IMG/VR virus record: IMGVR_UViG_3300027704_003324
Span: 62,001 to 126,000 of that record
Strand: one strand, 5' to 3'
Source of the DNA: a virus
Length of the DNA: 64,000 bases
Position numbers and translations under genes: made by a program. Below, in pieces: positions 42,748-51,658 of the stretch (positions within the stretch are counted from its first letter, which is position 1; the number at the start of each line of letters is the position of its first letter). The notes under the pieces are model-generated. The model was not told where the DNA came from. It ran no database searches and was given only the letters and a program-made list of their open reading frames with translations.

Positions 42748-45700
42748 TTATTTGTTTTCTAATTTTTCTACTTTAGCAGATAATTCTTTTACTGCTTCAA
42801 TTAATAAACCTGTAATTTGTGCATAGTTAACAGACTTCATACCTTCGTCGTCAGTTAATACTAATTCTGGAAGTATTGCTTCTAATTCTTGTGCTACAAC
42901 TCCAATTGATCTGCTGTTATCAGCTATCCTAGTAAATTCTACACCTCTAAGAGCTTTTGTTTTGTCTAATGCTCCATCGATCGTTACGATATCTTTTTTA
43001 AGTCTTTCATCAGAGTAAGCAGTAATGTCACTATCAGCTACTATTCTACCACTAACGTCTATACCTGAAGTATCTACTCTTAGTCTCTCAGTACCGTTTA
43101 CTACTGTTCTAGTCCAAGCATTGTTAGAAAACTGAATATAGTCGCCTGAATTTAATCCTACGTGCGTAAGACCGTCTCTTAAATCTGCTTCAATACTAAA
43201 TGCATTAGTGCCAGATAAATCAAGTCCTGCTCCAGCAGAATAAGTTGTGTTCGTATCTGTATTAGTTGTATAAGAAGGTAATCCAAATGTACCATCATGT
43301 TTTAAGAAATGTCCACTTGTTCCTGCGGTTGGTACATGTCCATTATTACCACTCCCAATTTTAGTTCTTATTTGGGCTGCAGTATTCTGAGTGTTTGTAT
43401 TTGTATTAGTTGTATAAGAAGGTATTCCAAATGTACCATCATGCTTTAAGAAGTGTCCTGCTGTTCCTATTGATGGTACAACTCCGCTGTTACCAGTCCC
43501 TACTTTAGTTCTTATTTGGGCTGCAGTATTCTGAGTGTTTGTATTTGTATTAGTTGTATAAGAAGGTAATCCAAAAGTACCGTCATGCTTTAAGAAATGA
43601 CCTGCTGTACCTGCAGTTGGTACGTGACCGTTATTACCACTTCCAATTTTAGTTCTTATTGCTGCTGCATCATTCTGAGTGTTAGTATCTGTTGATGTAA
43701 TAACACCTGTTGAACTATTGTATGATGAATTACCAGTTGCAGATATCTTGCCTCTAACTTGTGCTGTAGATAATTGAGTGTTAGTATCAGTATACGATGT
43801 TATGTATCCTGCACTATTTGCAATTTGACTGTTATCTGTTATAATATCATCTGTTAAAGCAAGTGTTCCGCTTGCATTTGGTAATTTGATTGATCTATCA
43901 GCAGTTGGGTTTATAGCAACTAAGGTAGTTTCATTAGCATCTGCTGTTGCTCCTTCAAATACTACTCCATTAGAAGTTTCGATTACAGATACGTTATTAG
44001 TAGTTGTAGTACCTGCTACAGTTAAGTTACCAGGAATTGTTACGGTATCTGTTGAATCACCAATTGATACTGCATTACTGCCAAATGAACTACCTAATCT
44101 TGTTTTAAGATTTGCAACTGAAACATCATCGTTTGTATCTGTATTGGTATCTGTTGAACTAATTGTTCCATCTGACGCTATTGATACGTTAGTACCTCCA
44201 GTAAATAAACCTATAACATAGTTATCAGACAATTGTGTGTTAGTATCTGTTGAAGTAATTACTCCTGTTGAATTATTGTATGATGAATTGCCGCTAGCTG
44301 ATATCTTGCCTCTAACTTGTGCTGTAGATAATTGAGTGTTAGTATCAGTATTGGTATCAACAGAATTAATTTTAATAGTATTAGCTGCGTCATCAAATAC
44401 TACAGTAGTGTTCGTTCCATTTATCCATTGTCCAGCTGCTAAGTCTCTAATTTCTTCATCAGAACGTTGAGTGTTAGTATCTGTGTTAGTATCAGTAGAA
44501 GATATTTCTCCATTAGTAATACTTACATTAGCTCCTGCTGTGAATTTACCTCTTACATCTGCTGTAGATAGTTGAGTGTTTGTATCGGTAGAGCTTATTG
44601 TTCCATCTGATCCTAGGGTTACATTAGTACCTCCAGAAAATAATCCTATAACATAGTTATCAGATAATTGAGTGTTTGTATTTGTTGAAGTAATAACACC
44701 TGTTGAACTATTGTATGATGAATTACCAGTTGCAGATATCTTGCCTCTAACTTGTGCTGTAGATAGTTGAGTGTTGGTATCAGTTTTAATGTACCCCATC
44801 GCTGCAATTTGTGCATCACTTAACTGTGTATTCGTATTGGTTACTGTATTAGTAATAACACCTGTTGAATTGTTATAAGATATTCCAGTTCCAGCTGATA
44901 CTTTACCTCTTACATCTGCTGTAGATAGCTGGGTGTTTGTATCAGTTTTAATATATCCAAATGCTGCAATCTGAGCATCACTTAGCTGGGTGTTGGTATT
45001 TGTAACTGTATTAGTAATTACCCCTGTCGAACTATTATAAGATATACCTGTACCAGCTGATACTTTCCCTCTTACATCTCCTGTAGATAGTTGAGTGTTT
45101 GTATCTGTAGACGTAATAACCCCTGTTGAAGAGTTATACTGAGCGTTACCAGTAGCTGATATTTTACTTCTAACTTCTGCAGTTGATAATTGAGTGTTAG
45201 TAAAAGATGTTATATATCCTGAACTGTTAGAAATTTGATTGTTATCAGTTATAATGTCACTTGTTAAAGCAAGTGTTCCGCTTGCATTTGGTAATTTGAT
45301 TGATCTATCAGCAGTTGGATTTTGTGCTATTAAAGTAGTTTCATTAGCATCTGCTGTTGTTCCTTCAAATACTACTCCATTAGAAGTTTCGATTACAGCT
45401 ACATTATTAGTAGTTGTTGTTCCTGCTATTGTTAAGTTACCAGGTATGCTAATAGTATCGTTTGCATCTCCAAATGTAGCACTACCTAATGATGCAGCTA
45501 AAGCTGATTTAACATTAGTTGTGTCTGTAACATCAGCCGAAGCTTCAATTGCATTTAATTTAGAATGGTCTGTATCTGTAAATACATTTGAGTCAGATGC
45601 CGCTTCAACTGCACTTCTTACTTGTGCATTATTTAGTTGTGTATTAGTATTCGTTACTGTATTAGTTATAGCTCCTGTTGTACTATTATAAGATATACCG

Positions 45701-47799
45701 GTACCTGCAGATAGTTTAGATCTTACTTGTGAATCACTTAATTGAGTGTTAGTATCTGTTGATGTAATAACACCGGTTGAACTATTATACTGTGAATTGC
45801 CACTAGCTGATATTTTTCCTCTTACATCTGCCGTTGATAACTGAGTGTTAGTGGTAGTATCGGTAGAACTTATTGTTCCGTCAGCAGCAATTTGTACGTT
45901 AGTTCCTGCTGTTAATGCACTTACTACGTTTACAGTATCTGTTACGTCTGCTGAAGCTTCTATTGCGTTTAATTTAGAATGATCTGCATCAGTGAATGTA
46001 TTTGAATCAGTTGCTGCTTCTACAGCTGCTTTGATTTCAGCATTTGTTTGATCTGCAGTAGCACTTGCTTCGATTGCATTTAATTTACTATGATCAGCAT
46101 TAGTAAAGTTGTTCTGTGACAACTCACCATCTTGAATTGAATATGTTGTATTATTATCAGTTTGAGTTAGTGCTCCTCCTGCGAAAGATAAACCTCCTGC
46201 AAGTGTAATTTCATCTCCATTGTCTATATCTGTTCCTGCTAAAGTAAATGAATAGTTATTAGCACTATCTTCAATTGCATTTAATTTACTGTGATCAGCA
46301 TTAGTAAAGCTATTTTGAGATAACTGTCCATCTTGTACTGAGTATGTTGTATTGGTATCAGTAGAAGATATTTCTCCTCCTGCTGAAATAGCTACGTTAG
46401 TTCCTGCTGTTAATGCACTTACTACATTGGCTGTGTCTGTTACATCAGCTGAAGCTTCTATTGCATTTAATTTAGAATGGTCAGCATTAGTAAAGTTGTT
46501 TTGTGACAACTCTCCATCTTGTATTGAATATGTTGTGTTAGTAAAGGATGTTATGTATCCTGCACCATTCGTAATTTGATTGTTGTTAGTTATAATGTCA
46601 CTTGTTAAAGCAATTGTACCACTTGCATTTGGTAAGTTAATTGATCTATCAGCAGTTGGGTCTATAGCAACTAAGGTAGTTTCATTAGCATCTGCCGTTG
46701 TTCCTTCAAATACAACTCCATTAGATGTCTCTATTACTGCTACATTGTTAGTAGTTGTAGTACCTGCTACTGTTATACTTCCTGGGAAAGTAATTGTATC
46801 TGATGAATCACCAAATGTAGCACTCCCTCCTAAAGAGGCATTTAAAGAGCTTTTTACATTAGCTGTGTCTGTTACATCAGCTGAAGCTTCAATTGCATTT
46901 AATTTAGAATGATCTGTATTTGTAAAGTTGTTTTGTGACAACTCACCATCTTGTACTGAATATGTTGTATTGGTGTCTGTTCCTGTTATTACCCCTGTTG
47001 TACTGTTGTACGATACAGCTCCTGCTCCACTTAATTTGGACCTTACTTGTGCTGTTGATAGTTGTGTGTTAGTAGTAGTATCGGTAGAACTTACTGTTCC
47101 GTCAGCAGCAATTTGTACATTAGTACCTGCTGTTAGAGCTCCAACTACGTTTGCAGTATCTGTTACGTCTGCTGAAGCTTCAATACCTGTTAGTTTATTA
47201 TTTAGTGCTGTTGTAAAGTTTTTCTGTGTTAATCCACCATCTCCAACAGTATATGTTGTATTTGTATCTGTGTAGTTACCTGCATGAATATTTGTTCCTC
47301 CTTGGTCTGCTGTCCAATCTATATGTTCGTTAGCTTCAAAGTTTAAAAGAGCATCGTGATTAATCTCTGCGTCTTCCGTTGTTAGTGCATCTCCTGTAAG
47401 AGCTAGTCCAGTTCCAGCAGTTAAGTTAGTATCGGATGAGATGTCGATACTATTTTTGACTGCCATTGAACCAAGTCCTAATGAAGTTCTAGCTGTTGCA
47501 CCAGATTCAAGTACAAAGTCGTTTCCGTTACCTATGATAAAAGCGCCATCTGTAGCAGTCAGTGCTGCTATAGTATCTAGTGTATTATCATGTGCTTGTA
47601 CGTCTGTACCAATCACCACCCCTAATTGATTTCTAGCTGCTGATGCAGATCCGGATATAATACCTGTAGGTGTGTTTAGGATGTTTGCATACTCTACTGA
47701 ATCGGCTGTTAAACCTGTAAAATTACCAATACCGTGAAAAGACCCGGAAAAGGAACCTGTTATGGATGCGTTGTTTGAAATTGGACTATCTATTCTCAT
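42748..47799 (-). CDS. Giant repeat tail fibre with C-terminal S74 autoproteolytic chaperone
   Basis: A 1683-residue fibre. About 1500 residues are degenerate repeats of the form L-S-Q-N-N-F-T-N-A-D-H-S-K-L-N-A-I-E, D-V-T-D-T-A-N-V, and T-N-T-Q-L-S-T-A-x-V-R-x-K, which should form a long trimeric beta-structured shaft. The last 88 residues, starting S1596-D-E-R-L-K-K-D-I and continuing I-G-V-V-A-Q-E-L-E, are the peptidase S74/intramolecular chaperone of endosialidase-type fibres, which trimerises the shaft and then cleaves itself off at the Ser. A coiled coil closes the protein (V-K-E-L-S-A-K-V-E-K-L-E). No cysteine appears in the repeats. Likely a receptor-binding fibre. Confidence 0.9.
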   Translation of the reverse strand: MRIDSPISNNASITGSFSGSFHGIGNFTGLTADSVEYANILNTPTGIISGSASAARNQLGVVIGTDVQAHDNTLDTIAALTATDGAFIIGNGNDFVLESGATARTSLGLGSMAVKNSIDISSDTNLTAGTGLALTGDALTTEDAEINHDALLNFEANEHIDWTADQGGTNIHAGNYTDTNTTYTVGDGGLTQKNFTTALNNKLTGIEASADVTDTANVVGALTAGTNVQIAADGTVSSTDTTTNTQLSTAQVRSKLSGAGAVSYNSTTGVITGTDTNTTYSVQDGELSQNNFTNTDHSKLNAIEASADVTDTANVKSSLNASLGGSATFGDSSDTITFPGSITVAGTTTTNNVAVIETSNGVVFEGTTADANETTLVAIDPTADRSINLPNASGTIALTSDIITNNNQITNGAGYITSFTNTTYSIQDGELSQNNFTNADHSKLNAIEASADVTDTANVVSALTAGTNVAISAGGEISSTDTNTTYSVQDGQLSQNSFTNADHSKLNAIEDSANNYSFTLAGTDIDNGDEITLAGGLSFAGGALTQTDNNTTYSIQDGELSQNNFTNADHSKLNAIEASATADQTNAEIKAAVEAATDSNTFTDADHSKLNAIEASADVTDTVNVVSALTAGTNVQIAADGTISSTDTTTNTQLSTADVRGKISASGNSQYNSSTGVITSTDTNTQLSDSQVRSKLSAGTGISYNSTTGAITNTVTNTNTQLNNAQVRSAVEAASDSNVFTDTDHSKLNAIEASADVTDTTNVKSALAASLGSATFGDANDTISIPGNLTIAGTTTTNNVAVIETSNGVVFEGTTADANETTLIAQNPTADRSIKLPNASGTLALTSDIITDNNQISNSSGYITSFTNTQLSTAEVRSKISATGNAQYNSSTGVITSTDTNTQLSTGDVRGKVSAGTGISYNSSTGVITNTVTNTNTQLSDAQIAAFGYIKTDTNTQLSTADVRGKVSAGTGISYNNSTGVITNTVTNTNTQLSDAQIAAMGYIKTDTNTQLSTAQVRGKISATGNSSYNSSTGVITSTNTNTQLSDNYVIGLFSGGTNVTLGSDGTISSTDTNTQLSTADVRGKFTAGANVSITNGEISSTDTNTDTNTQRSDEEIRDLAAGQWINGTNTTVVFDDAANTIKINSVDTNTDTNTQLSTAQVRGKISASGNSSYNNSTGVITSTDTNTQLSDNYVIGLFTGGTNVSIASDGTISSTDTNTDTNDDVSVANLKTRLGSSFGSNAVSIGDSTDTVTIPGNLTVAGTTTTNNVSVIETSNGVVFEGATADANETTLVAINPTADRSIKLPNASGTLALTDDIITDNSQIANSAGYITSYTDTNTQLSTAQVRGKISATGNSSYNSSTGVITSTDTNTQNDAAAIRTKIGSGNNGHVPTAGTAGHFLKHDGTFGLPSYTTNTNTNTQNTAAQIRTKVGTGNSGVVPSIGTAGHFLKHDGTFGIPSYTTNTNTNTQNTAAQIRTKIGSGNNGHVPTAGTSGHFLKHDGTFGLPSYTTNTDTNTTYSAGAGLDLSGTNAFSIEADLRDGLTHVGLNSGDYIQFSNNAWTRTVVNGTERLRVDTSGIDVSGRIVADSDITAYSDERLKKDIVTIDGALDKTKALRGVEFTRIADNSRSIGVVAQELEAILPELVLTDDEGMKSVNYAQITGLLIEAVKELSAKVEKLENK
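43259..43690 (-). repeat. Three tandem 144-bp repeats in the S74 fibre gene
   Basis: Copies start at 43259, 43403 and 43547, exactly 144 bases (48 codons) apart and highly similar at the DNA level. The protein unit contains T-A-A-Q-I-R-T-K and A-G-H-F-L-K-H-D-G-T-F-G. This is a recent tandem expansion that keeps the frame. Confidence 0.85.
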
Positions 47800-47829
47800 C
47801 TGTTATTATTGTATGAAATTATTGTTATG

Positions 47830-47837
47830 TATAAATA
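47830..47837 (-). promoter_or_regulatory. TATTTATA candidate late promoter
   Basis: Coding-strand A-C-A-TATTTATA-C 31 bases before the ATG of the 1683-residue fibre, between it and the 188-residue fibre gene. Confidence 0.45.
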
Positions 47838-47839
47838 TG

Positions 47840-48406
47840 TTACTTTTTAACTACCACGGTACCATTTAGTGGAGAATTAAAAGTGATTACTACTCTATTA
47901 TTTGTTGTAGATTCTACGTCTTTTGGTATTACTTGTTTTTTATTAGTATCGTATACCTGTACTACAGGAAACTCTTCTGATAAGTTATGGTTTATTGTAT
48001 ATTGAGATGCACCAGAAATGGATTCTCTATGAGTGTATAATTCTGCAGAGCCAGAAACTATATGACCTCCTTTAGCTACTATTGCTCGTCCTGAGGTAGG
48101 ATAGTTAAATGTTACATCTACAGTGTTAAGGGTTGTTGTTGTGATTGTTGAAGGAATAATCACTTGATCGCTAGTATCGTATATTGATACTAAAACGTTT
48201 TTGCTATTAAAGTTGTGAGTTACGGTTTTAGATGTTACGTTAGTAAACGTATCTAGTTTTGTAGCAGTTTCTGCTATGTCCGCTGTTATACCGGTTAACT
48301 GTGACCCATTACCTACAAAGCTTGTAGCGGTCAAAGTATTATCTACATTAAGATTTGATAGGTTTGCAGACGAGCCGCTTACTATCAGTTTTTTCCAATT
48401 TGGCAT
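47840..48406 (-). CDS. Short fibre/adhesin with W-K-K-x-x-V-S-G-S N-terminus (188 aa)
   Basis: The first residues M-P-N-W-K-K-L-I-V-S-G-S are shared with two other fibre proteins (50026 and 51573 starts) and probably bind the virion. After F-V-G-N-G-S-Q-L-T-G-I, two similar beta units follow: H-N-F-N-S-K-N-V-L-V-S-I-Y-D-T and H-N-L-S-E-E-F-P-V-V-Q-V-Y-D-T, each with I-I-P or V-I-P, and a G-G-H-I-V-S-G-S-A segment also found in the 417-residue protein. It looks like a short fibre made of two small beta domains. Confidence 0.78.
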   Translation of the reverse strand: MPNWKKLIVSGSSANLSNLNVDNTLTATSFVGNGSQLTGITADIAETATKLDTFTNVTSKTVTHNFNSKNVLVSIYDTSDQVIIPSTITTTTLNTVDVTFNYPTSGRAIVAKGGHIVSGSAELYTHRESISGASQYTINHNLSEEFPVVQVYDTNKKQVIPKDVESTTNNRVVITFNSPLNGTVVVKK

Positions 48407-48477
48407 TTTCTTACTTACATTATGGTTGGTTACTCAAATGAGCCCACTTCCCTGTTAAAGGCCTATAATAGCTTTAA

Positions 48478-48489
48478 TATAAATATACG
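48478..48489 (-). promoter_or_regulatory. CGTATATTTATA candidate promoter
   Basis: As at 17589, the CGTATATT and TATTTATA motifs merge here, 72 bases before the 188-residue fibre ATG. Confidence 0.45.
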
Positions 48490-48513
48490 GTAAATATGTT
48501 TACAATGCAACTT

Positions 48514-48753
48514 TTATTGCTTAATAAGTGCAGAAAGTTTAGAGAAAATAATAAATGAAGTTTCTAGTTCGACTCCCTTGTAGTCTGCTTGACGCATTTT
48601 ACTAATAATGAATTGAACTTCCTCAGGAGAAAATATAGTAGGAGGGGCTTTCAGAGCCGATGTTTTAACAGCTTCTGCTTTTTCCTTTGCTTTTGTATTC
48701 TCTACCTTAGCTTCTTTTCCTGTTGTAATTTTACCTTTTGTAATTAATCCCAT
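48514..48753 (-). CDS. Small hypothetical protein in the fibre block (79 aa)
   Basis: I choose the ATG at 48753 (M-G-L-I-T-K-G-K), giving 79 residues; an ATG at 48780 exists, but it is two bases from the TATTTATA motif. Lysine/alanine-rich linker (about 20-45) then a helical C-terminus (F-S-P-E-E-V-Q-F-I-I-S-K-M, F-I-I-F-S-K-L-S-A-L-I). Unknown function; the M-G-L start resembles the 62-residue protein at 12559. Possibly a fibre chaperone or minor virion protein. Confidence 0.7.
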   Translation of the reverse strand: MGLITKGKITTGKEAKVENTKAKEKAEAVKTSALKAPPTIFSPEEVQFIISKMRQADYKGVELETSFIIFSKLSALIKQ

Positions 48754-48772
48754 AACTGTTAATTTTAATTTT

Positions 48773-50026
48773 TTAAGCATATATAAATATATTGCCAGTA
48801 TCTACTTTAACATTACCGTTCTTTTGGTATTCTGATATGTCACTGTGTCCGGCATCTATATCTACTACTGCTGAAGCAAAGGCTTGAGGAGTTGCTGAGG
48901 TTGCTGTTGAGCTTAATGAATTATGAAAACCAAATCTTTCGGTAGCAGAATCGTATATGTATCCATGGCCATTGCCACTTCCTTCATCTATTACGATACC
49001 ACCGTCTGCTGTTCCTGCTGATCCAGAGTTTAAAAGAATAAACTTGTCTTCGATTAATAGGTTAGCTGTAGATATTGTAGTTGTATCTCCCTGTACAATT
49101 AAATCACCTGATATTGTTAAGTCTGCAAAGGTTGGAGATGCTGATGTTACTAGACTTTGGTTAATTGCTTTTACAGCTGCTAAGTTACTTACTTCTGAAT
49201 CCATTAATGCTCCTGCTGCGGTTACATTAGATGTATTAGCTGTTAATTTACTATTGTTAGTAGCTATGTTAGACTCCATTGAATCTAAGTTAACTGCTTG
49301 AGTTACTGTTATGCTTGATAACTTAGTACCTTGTGCATTTGAAATAGTTGTAGGTTTGTTTTGAATTGAATCAAAATCTACTTGAGTTGAACCAGATATT
49401 AGTGTTGGAATATCTGATATGGTTGAGTACGCTATTGATCCAGATATAATATGACCACCTTTAGCTACTACTATTCTACCTGATGTTGCTGTAGAAAAGG
49501 TTACTGTTACTCTATCGTTTAAGTTTGCTCTTACAGAAGCAGGTATAATTTGATACCCGTCTGCATCGTAAACTGTTGTATTAATGTTTGGAGAAGAGAA
49601 GTTATGTACTACCTCTACTGATGTTTGGTTAGTAAATGTACTAGCAAGTGTTGCTGCTTGATCTACTGTTATACCAGATAATTGAGAGCCATTACCTACG
49701 AAGGCTGCGGCTGTTACTGTTCCTGTACCGAATGTTACAGTATTATTTAGTAATGTTGCTTCAACTTGTGCTGAAGATGATATAAGAGTGGGTTTATTTG
49801 CTATATCTCCAAAGTCTGTAGATATATTTGCTATGTCTGTAGCTATAGATGCAGATACTGCATTAAATGATCCAGATATATCAGATGCAATTTCACCAGA
49901 GTTGTGTACTACTCCTGTGATGCCTGCTCCACCTCCACTAAATGATGCGGCTGATAAGCCGTTGTCTACTGTTAATGAATCTAATATAGCTTGTGAACCA
50001 CTAACAATTATTTTCTTCCAACCCAT
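48773..50026 (-). CDS. Fibre/adhesin with W-K-K-x-x-V-S-G-S N-terminus (417 aa)
   Basis: M-G-W-K-K-I-I-V-S-G-S-Q-A begins this 417-residue protein. The middle has Q-V-E-A-T-L-L-N-N-T-V and a beta unit F-S-S-P-N-I-N-T-T-V-Y-D-A with G-G-H-I-I-S-G-S, like the 188-residue protein. The C-terminal block E-D-K-F-I-L-L-N-S-G-S-A to G-H-G-Y-I-Y-D-S-A-T-E-R-F-G-F is shared with the 480-residue protein and may be a receptor-binding or attachment domain. The gene's last codons (I-F-I-Y-A) contain the TATTTATA motif of the next gene. Confidence 0.8.
   Translation of the reverse strand: MGWKKIIVSGSQAILDSLTVDNGLSAASFSGGGAGITGVVHNSGEIASDISGSFNAVSASIATDIANISTDFGDIANKPTLISSSAQVEATLLNNTVTFGTGTVTAAAFVGNGSQLSGITVDQAATLASTFTNQTSVEVVHNFSSPNINTTVYDADGYQIIPASVRANLNDRVTVTFSTATSGRIVVAKGGHIISGSIAYSTISDIPTLISGSTQVDFDSIQNKPTTISNAQGTKLSSITVTQAVNLDSMESNIATNNSKLTANTSNVTAAGALMDSEVSNLAAVKAINQSLVTSASPTFADLTISGDLIVQGDTTTISTANLLIEDKFILLNSGSAGTADGGIVIDEGSGNGHGYIYDSATERFGFHNSLSSTATSATPQAFASAVVDIDAGHSDISEYQKNGNVKVDTGNIFIYA
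48782..48789 (-). promoter_or_regulatory. TATTTATA motif at the 3' end of the 417-aa gene
   Basis: Coding-strand TATATTTATATATG within the last codons of the upstream gene, 29 bases before the chosen ATG at 48753. This supports that start over 48780. Confidence 0.4.
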
Positions 50027-50087
50027 GTCTTATTGTATTTTCTAATGATAATGTTAATCTTAACCTAATTTTTATAATATAATAGTA

Positions 50088-50114
50088 AGGGAGAGGTGGT
50101 TAAGTTCTCTCCCT
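50088..50114 (-). terminator. Hairpin after the 480-aa fibre gene
   Basis: An 8-bp stem AGGGAGAG/CTCTCCCT with an 11-base loop lies 17 bases after the stop codon. There is no T tract on the minus strand, so it may slow or trim the transcript rather than end it. Confidence 0.45.
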
Positions 50115-50130
50115 CATTATTAATAATCTA

Positions 50131-51573
50131 CTATACGTAGATAAAGATATCGTCTGAAGAATTTACCTTCATGTTACCTCTTTTGTGGTATTCAGTATCT
50201 GCAATGTCGTGGGCTGAGTTATCCTCATCTACTACTAAAGCAACATATGCTTCATTAGCGGCTGTCCCGTTAACTTTTGAATCTACTGATTGATTAACAC
50301 CGAATCTTGAATCTGAATTATCAAATACAAAACCGTGTCCTACTCCGTTTCCTTCATCAATTATAATACCACCTTCATCTGGGTTGGCAGATCCTGAGTT
50401 CAATAAGATAAACTTATCTGTTACTGCAAGGTTAGTCGTATTAATGTATGTTAAGTCTCCACTAACAGATAAATTACCTGCTACTGTAGCATTTCCTGAT
50501 AAAGTTAATCCAACGAATGTTGGAGAGTCAGTAGTTTGTAGACCTAAATCTACATCTGAGTTAACTCCGTTTAGTCCTGATCTCATTGTACCTTGTGAAG
50601 GTGCGCTGAAGTTAGAAGCTGAAACGATTCCGTTATCTAATGCAAAAGAAACTTTGTTTGCTGATACTGTTGATGCGATACCACTTCCACCTTCGAAAGT
50701 TAATGTCTCGCCTCCTGCTACTAAATCTGTAGTTCCTGAATCGGCTGCTACATTAAATGAAGTTGCAATAGTATTAGAAGATACACCTGTAATACGTCCT
50801 TGTGCATCAACTGTAATTCCTGGTACTACTGTTGTACTACCATATGTACCTGGTGTTACTGCTGTATTTGCTAATTTAGCTGCTGTTACTGCATCATCAG
50901 CAATTCTATCTGTAACTACTGCACCGTTTGCTATTGTAAGTGTTCCGGCTCCTGTAACTTCACCTGAGTGAGTTGCATTTGTTAATTTATCACTGTTAGC
51001 TGTTATAGCGCTTGCTTGACCTGAACTAATTCCTGTCTTAGCAGTGTTTGCTGTAATTTCTGCATTGATTGAGTTAGCTAATTTTGCTGCTGTTACTGCA
51101 TCATCAGCAAGATGTCCTTCTACAATACCGCCAGCTTTTACTCTAACTGCTCCTGAACCGTCTGTTGCTGATAATTCAATACTTGAACCATCTACAGTTA
51201 CTTCTAATTCGTCTGCATTAGCTGTGATACCGTCTCCGCCAATTACGTTAAGTGTTACGTCGCCTGATGATCCTCCACCAGTAAGTCCTGCTCCTGCTGC
51301 AACTCCCGTTACATCACCTGCTGGTACTGATAAGTCTAATGTTCCTGCTGCATCGTTATATGTCAAAGTAACAGAACCGTCCGCACTTCCTAACACCGAA
51401 TTAACTTGATCATCAATAGCCTCATTTAAGCCTGTTACATTGCCTGCTGCTACTGAAGCTGCTGCAACGTTTGTTAATCCTGAACCGTTTCCTGTTGTTG
51501 TTAAGAAATTAGCATCATTCGCTAATTGGGCTAAACCACTCCCGGATACGACAATTTTTTTCCATTCTGCCAT
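50131..51573 (-). CDS. Fibre/adhesin with W-K-K-x-x-V-S-G-S N-terminus (480 aa)
   Basis: M-A-E-W-K-K-I-V-V-S-G-S-G starts this 480-residue fibre. Repeated units contain V-T-A-A-K-L-A-N and A-V-T-A-A-K-L, plus G-D-G-I-T-A-N. The C-terminal domain T-D-K-F-I-L-L-N-S-G-S-A, D-E-G-N-G-V-G-H-G-F-V-F-D-N is homologous to that of the 417-residue protein, and both proteins end in a short I-F-I-Y strand. Unlike the other two W-K-K proteins it lacks the small Y-D-T/Y-D-A beta unit. A TATTTATT-type variant lies 61 bases upstream (51634-51641). Confidence 0.8.
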   Translation of the reverse strand: MAEWKKIVVSGSGLAQLANDANFLTTTGNGSGLTNVAAASVAAGNVTGLNEAIDDQVNSVLGSADGSVTLTYNDAAGTLDLSVPAGDVTGVAAGAGLTGGGSSGDVTLNVIGGDGITANADELEVTVDGSSIELSATDGSGAVRVKAGGIVEGHLADDAVTAAKLANSINAEITANTAKTGISSGQASAITANSDKLTNATHSGEVTGAGTLTIANGAVVTDRIADDAVTAAKLANTAVTPGTYGSTTVVPGITVDAQGRITGVSSNTIATSFNVAADSGTTDLVAGGETLTFEGGSGIASTVSANKVSFALDNGIVSASNFSAPSQGTMRSGLNGVNSDVDLGLQTTDSPTFVGLTLSGNATVAGNLSVSGDLTYINTTNLAVTDKFILLNSGSANPDEGGIIIDEGNGVGHGFVFDNSDSRFGVNQSVDSKVNGTAANEAYVALVVDEDNSAHDIADTEYHKRGNMKVNSSDDIFIYV

Positions 51574-51658
51574 TTTGTTGTAATTATTTTATTGTTATTT
51601 GTTAGTAAAAATTTTATGCCTCATGGCACTGTTAATAAATAGGCTATTTAGTTTAATA

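Noticed and set aside
43259-43690. Tandem 144-bp repeats as a CRISPR array
   Set aside because: The repeats are longer than CRISPR repeats, there are no unique spacers, and they are in frame within a fibre gene.
51603-51658. Terminator after the 268-aa fibre gene
   Set aside because: Only a 4-bp TGCC/GGCA stem followed by a mixed A/T stretch is present, too weak to support.
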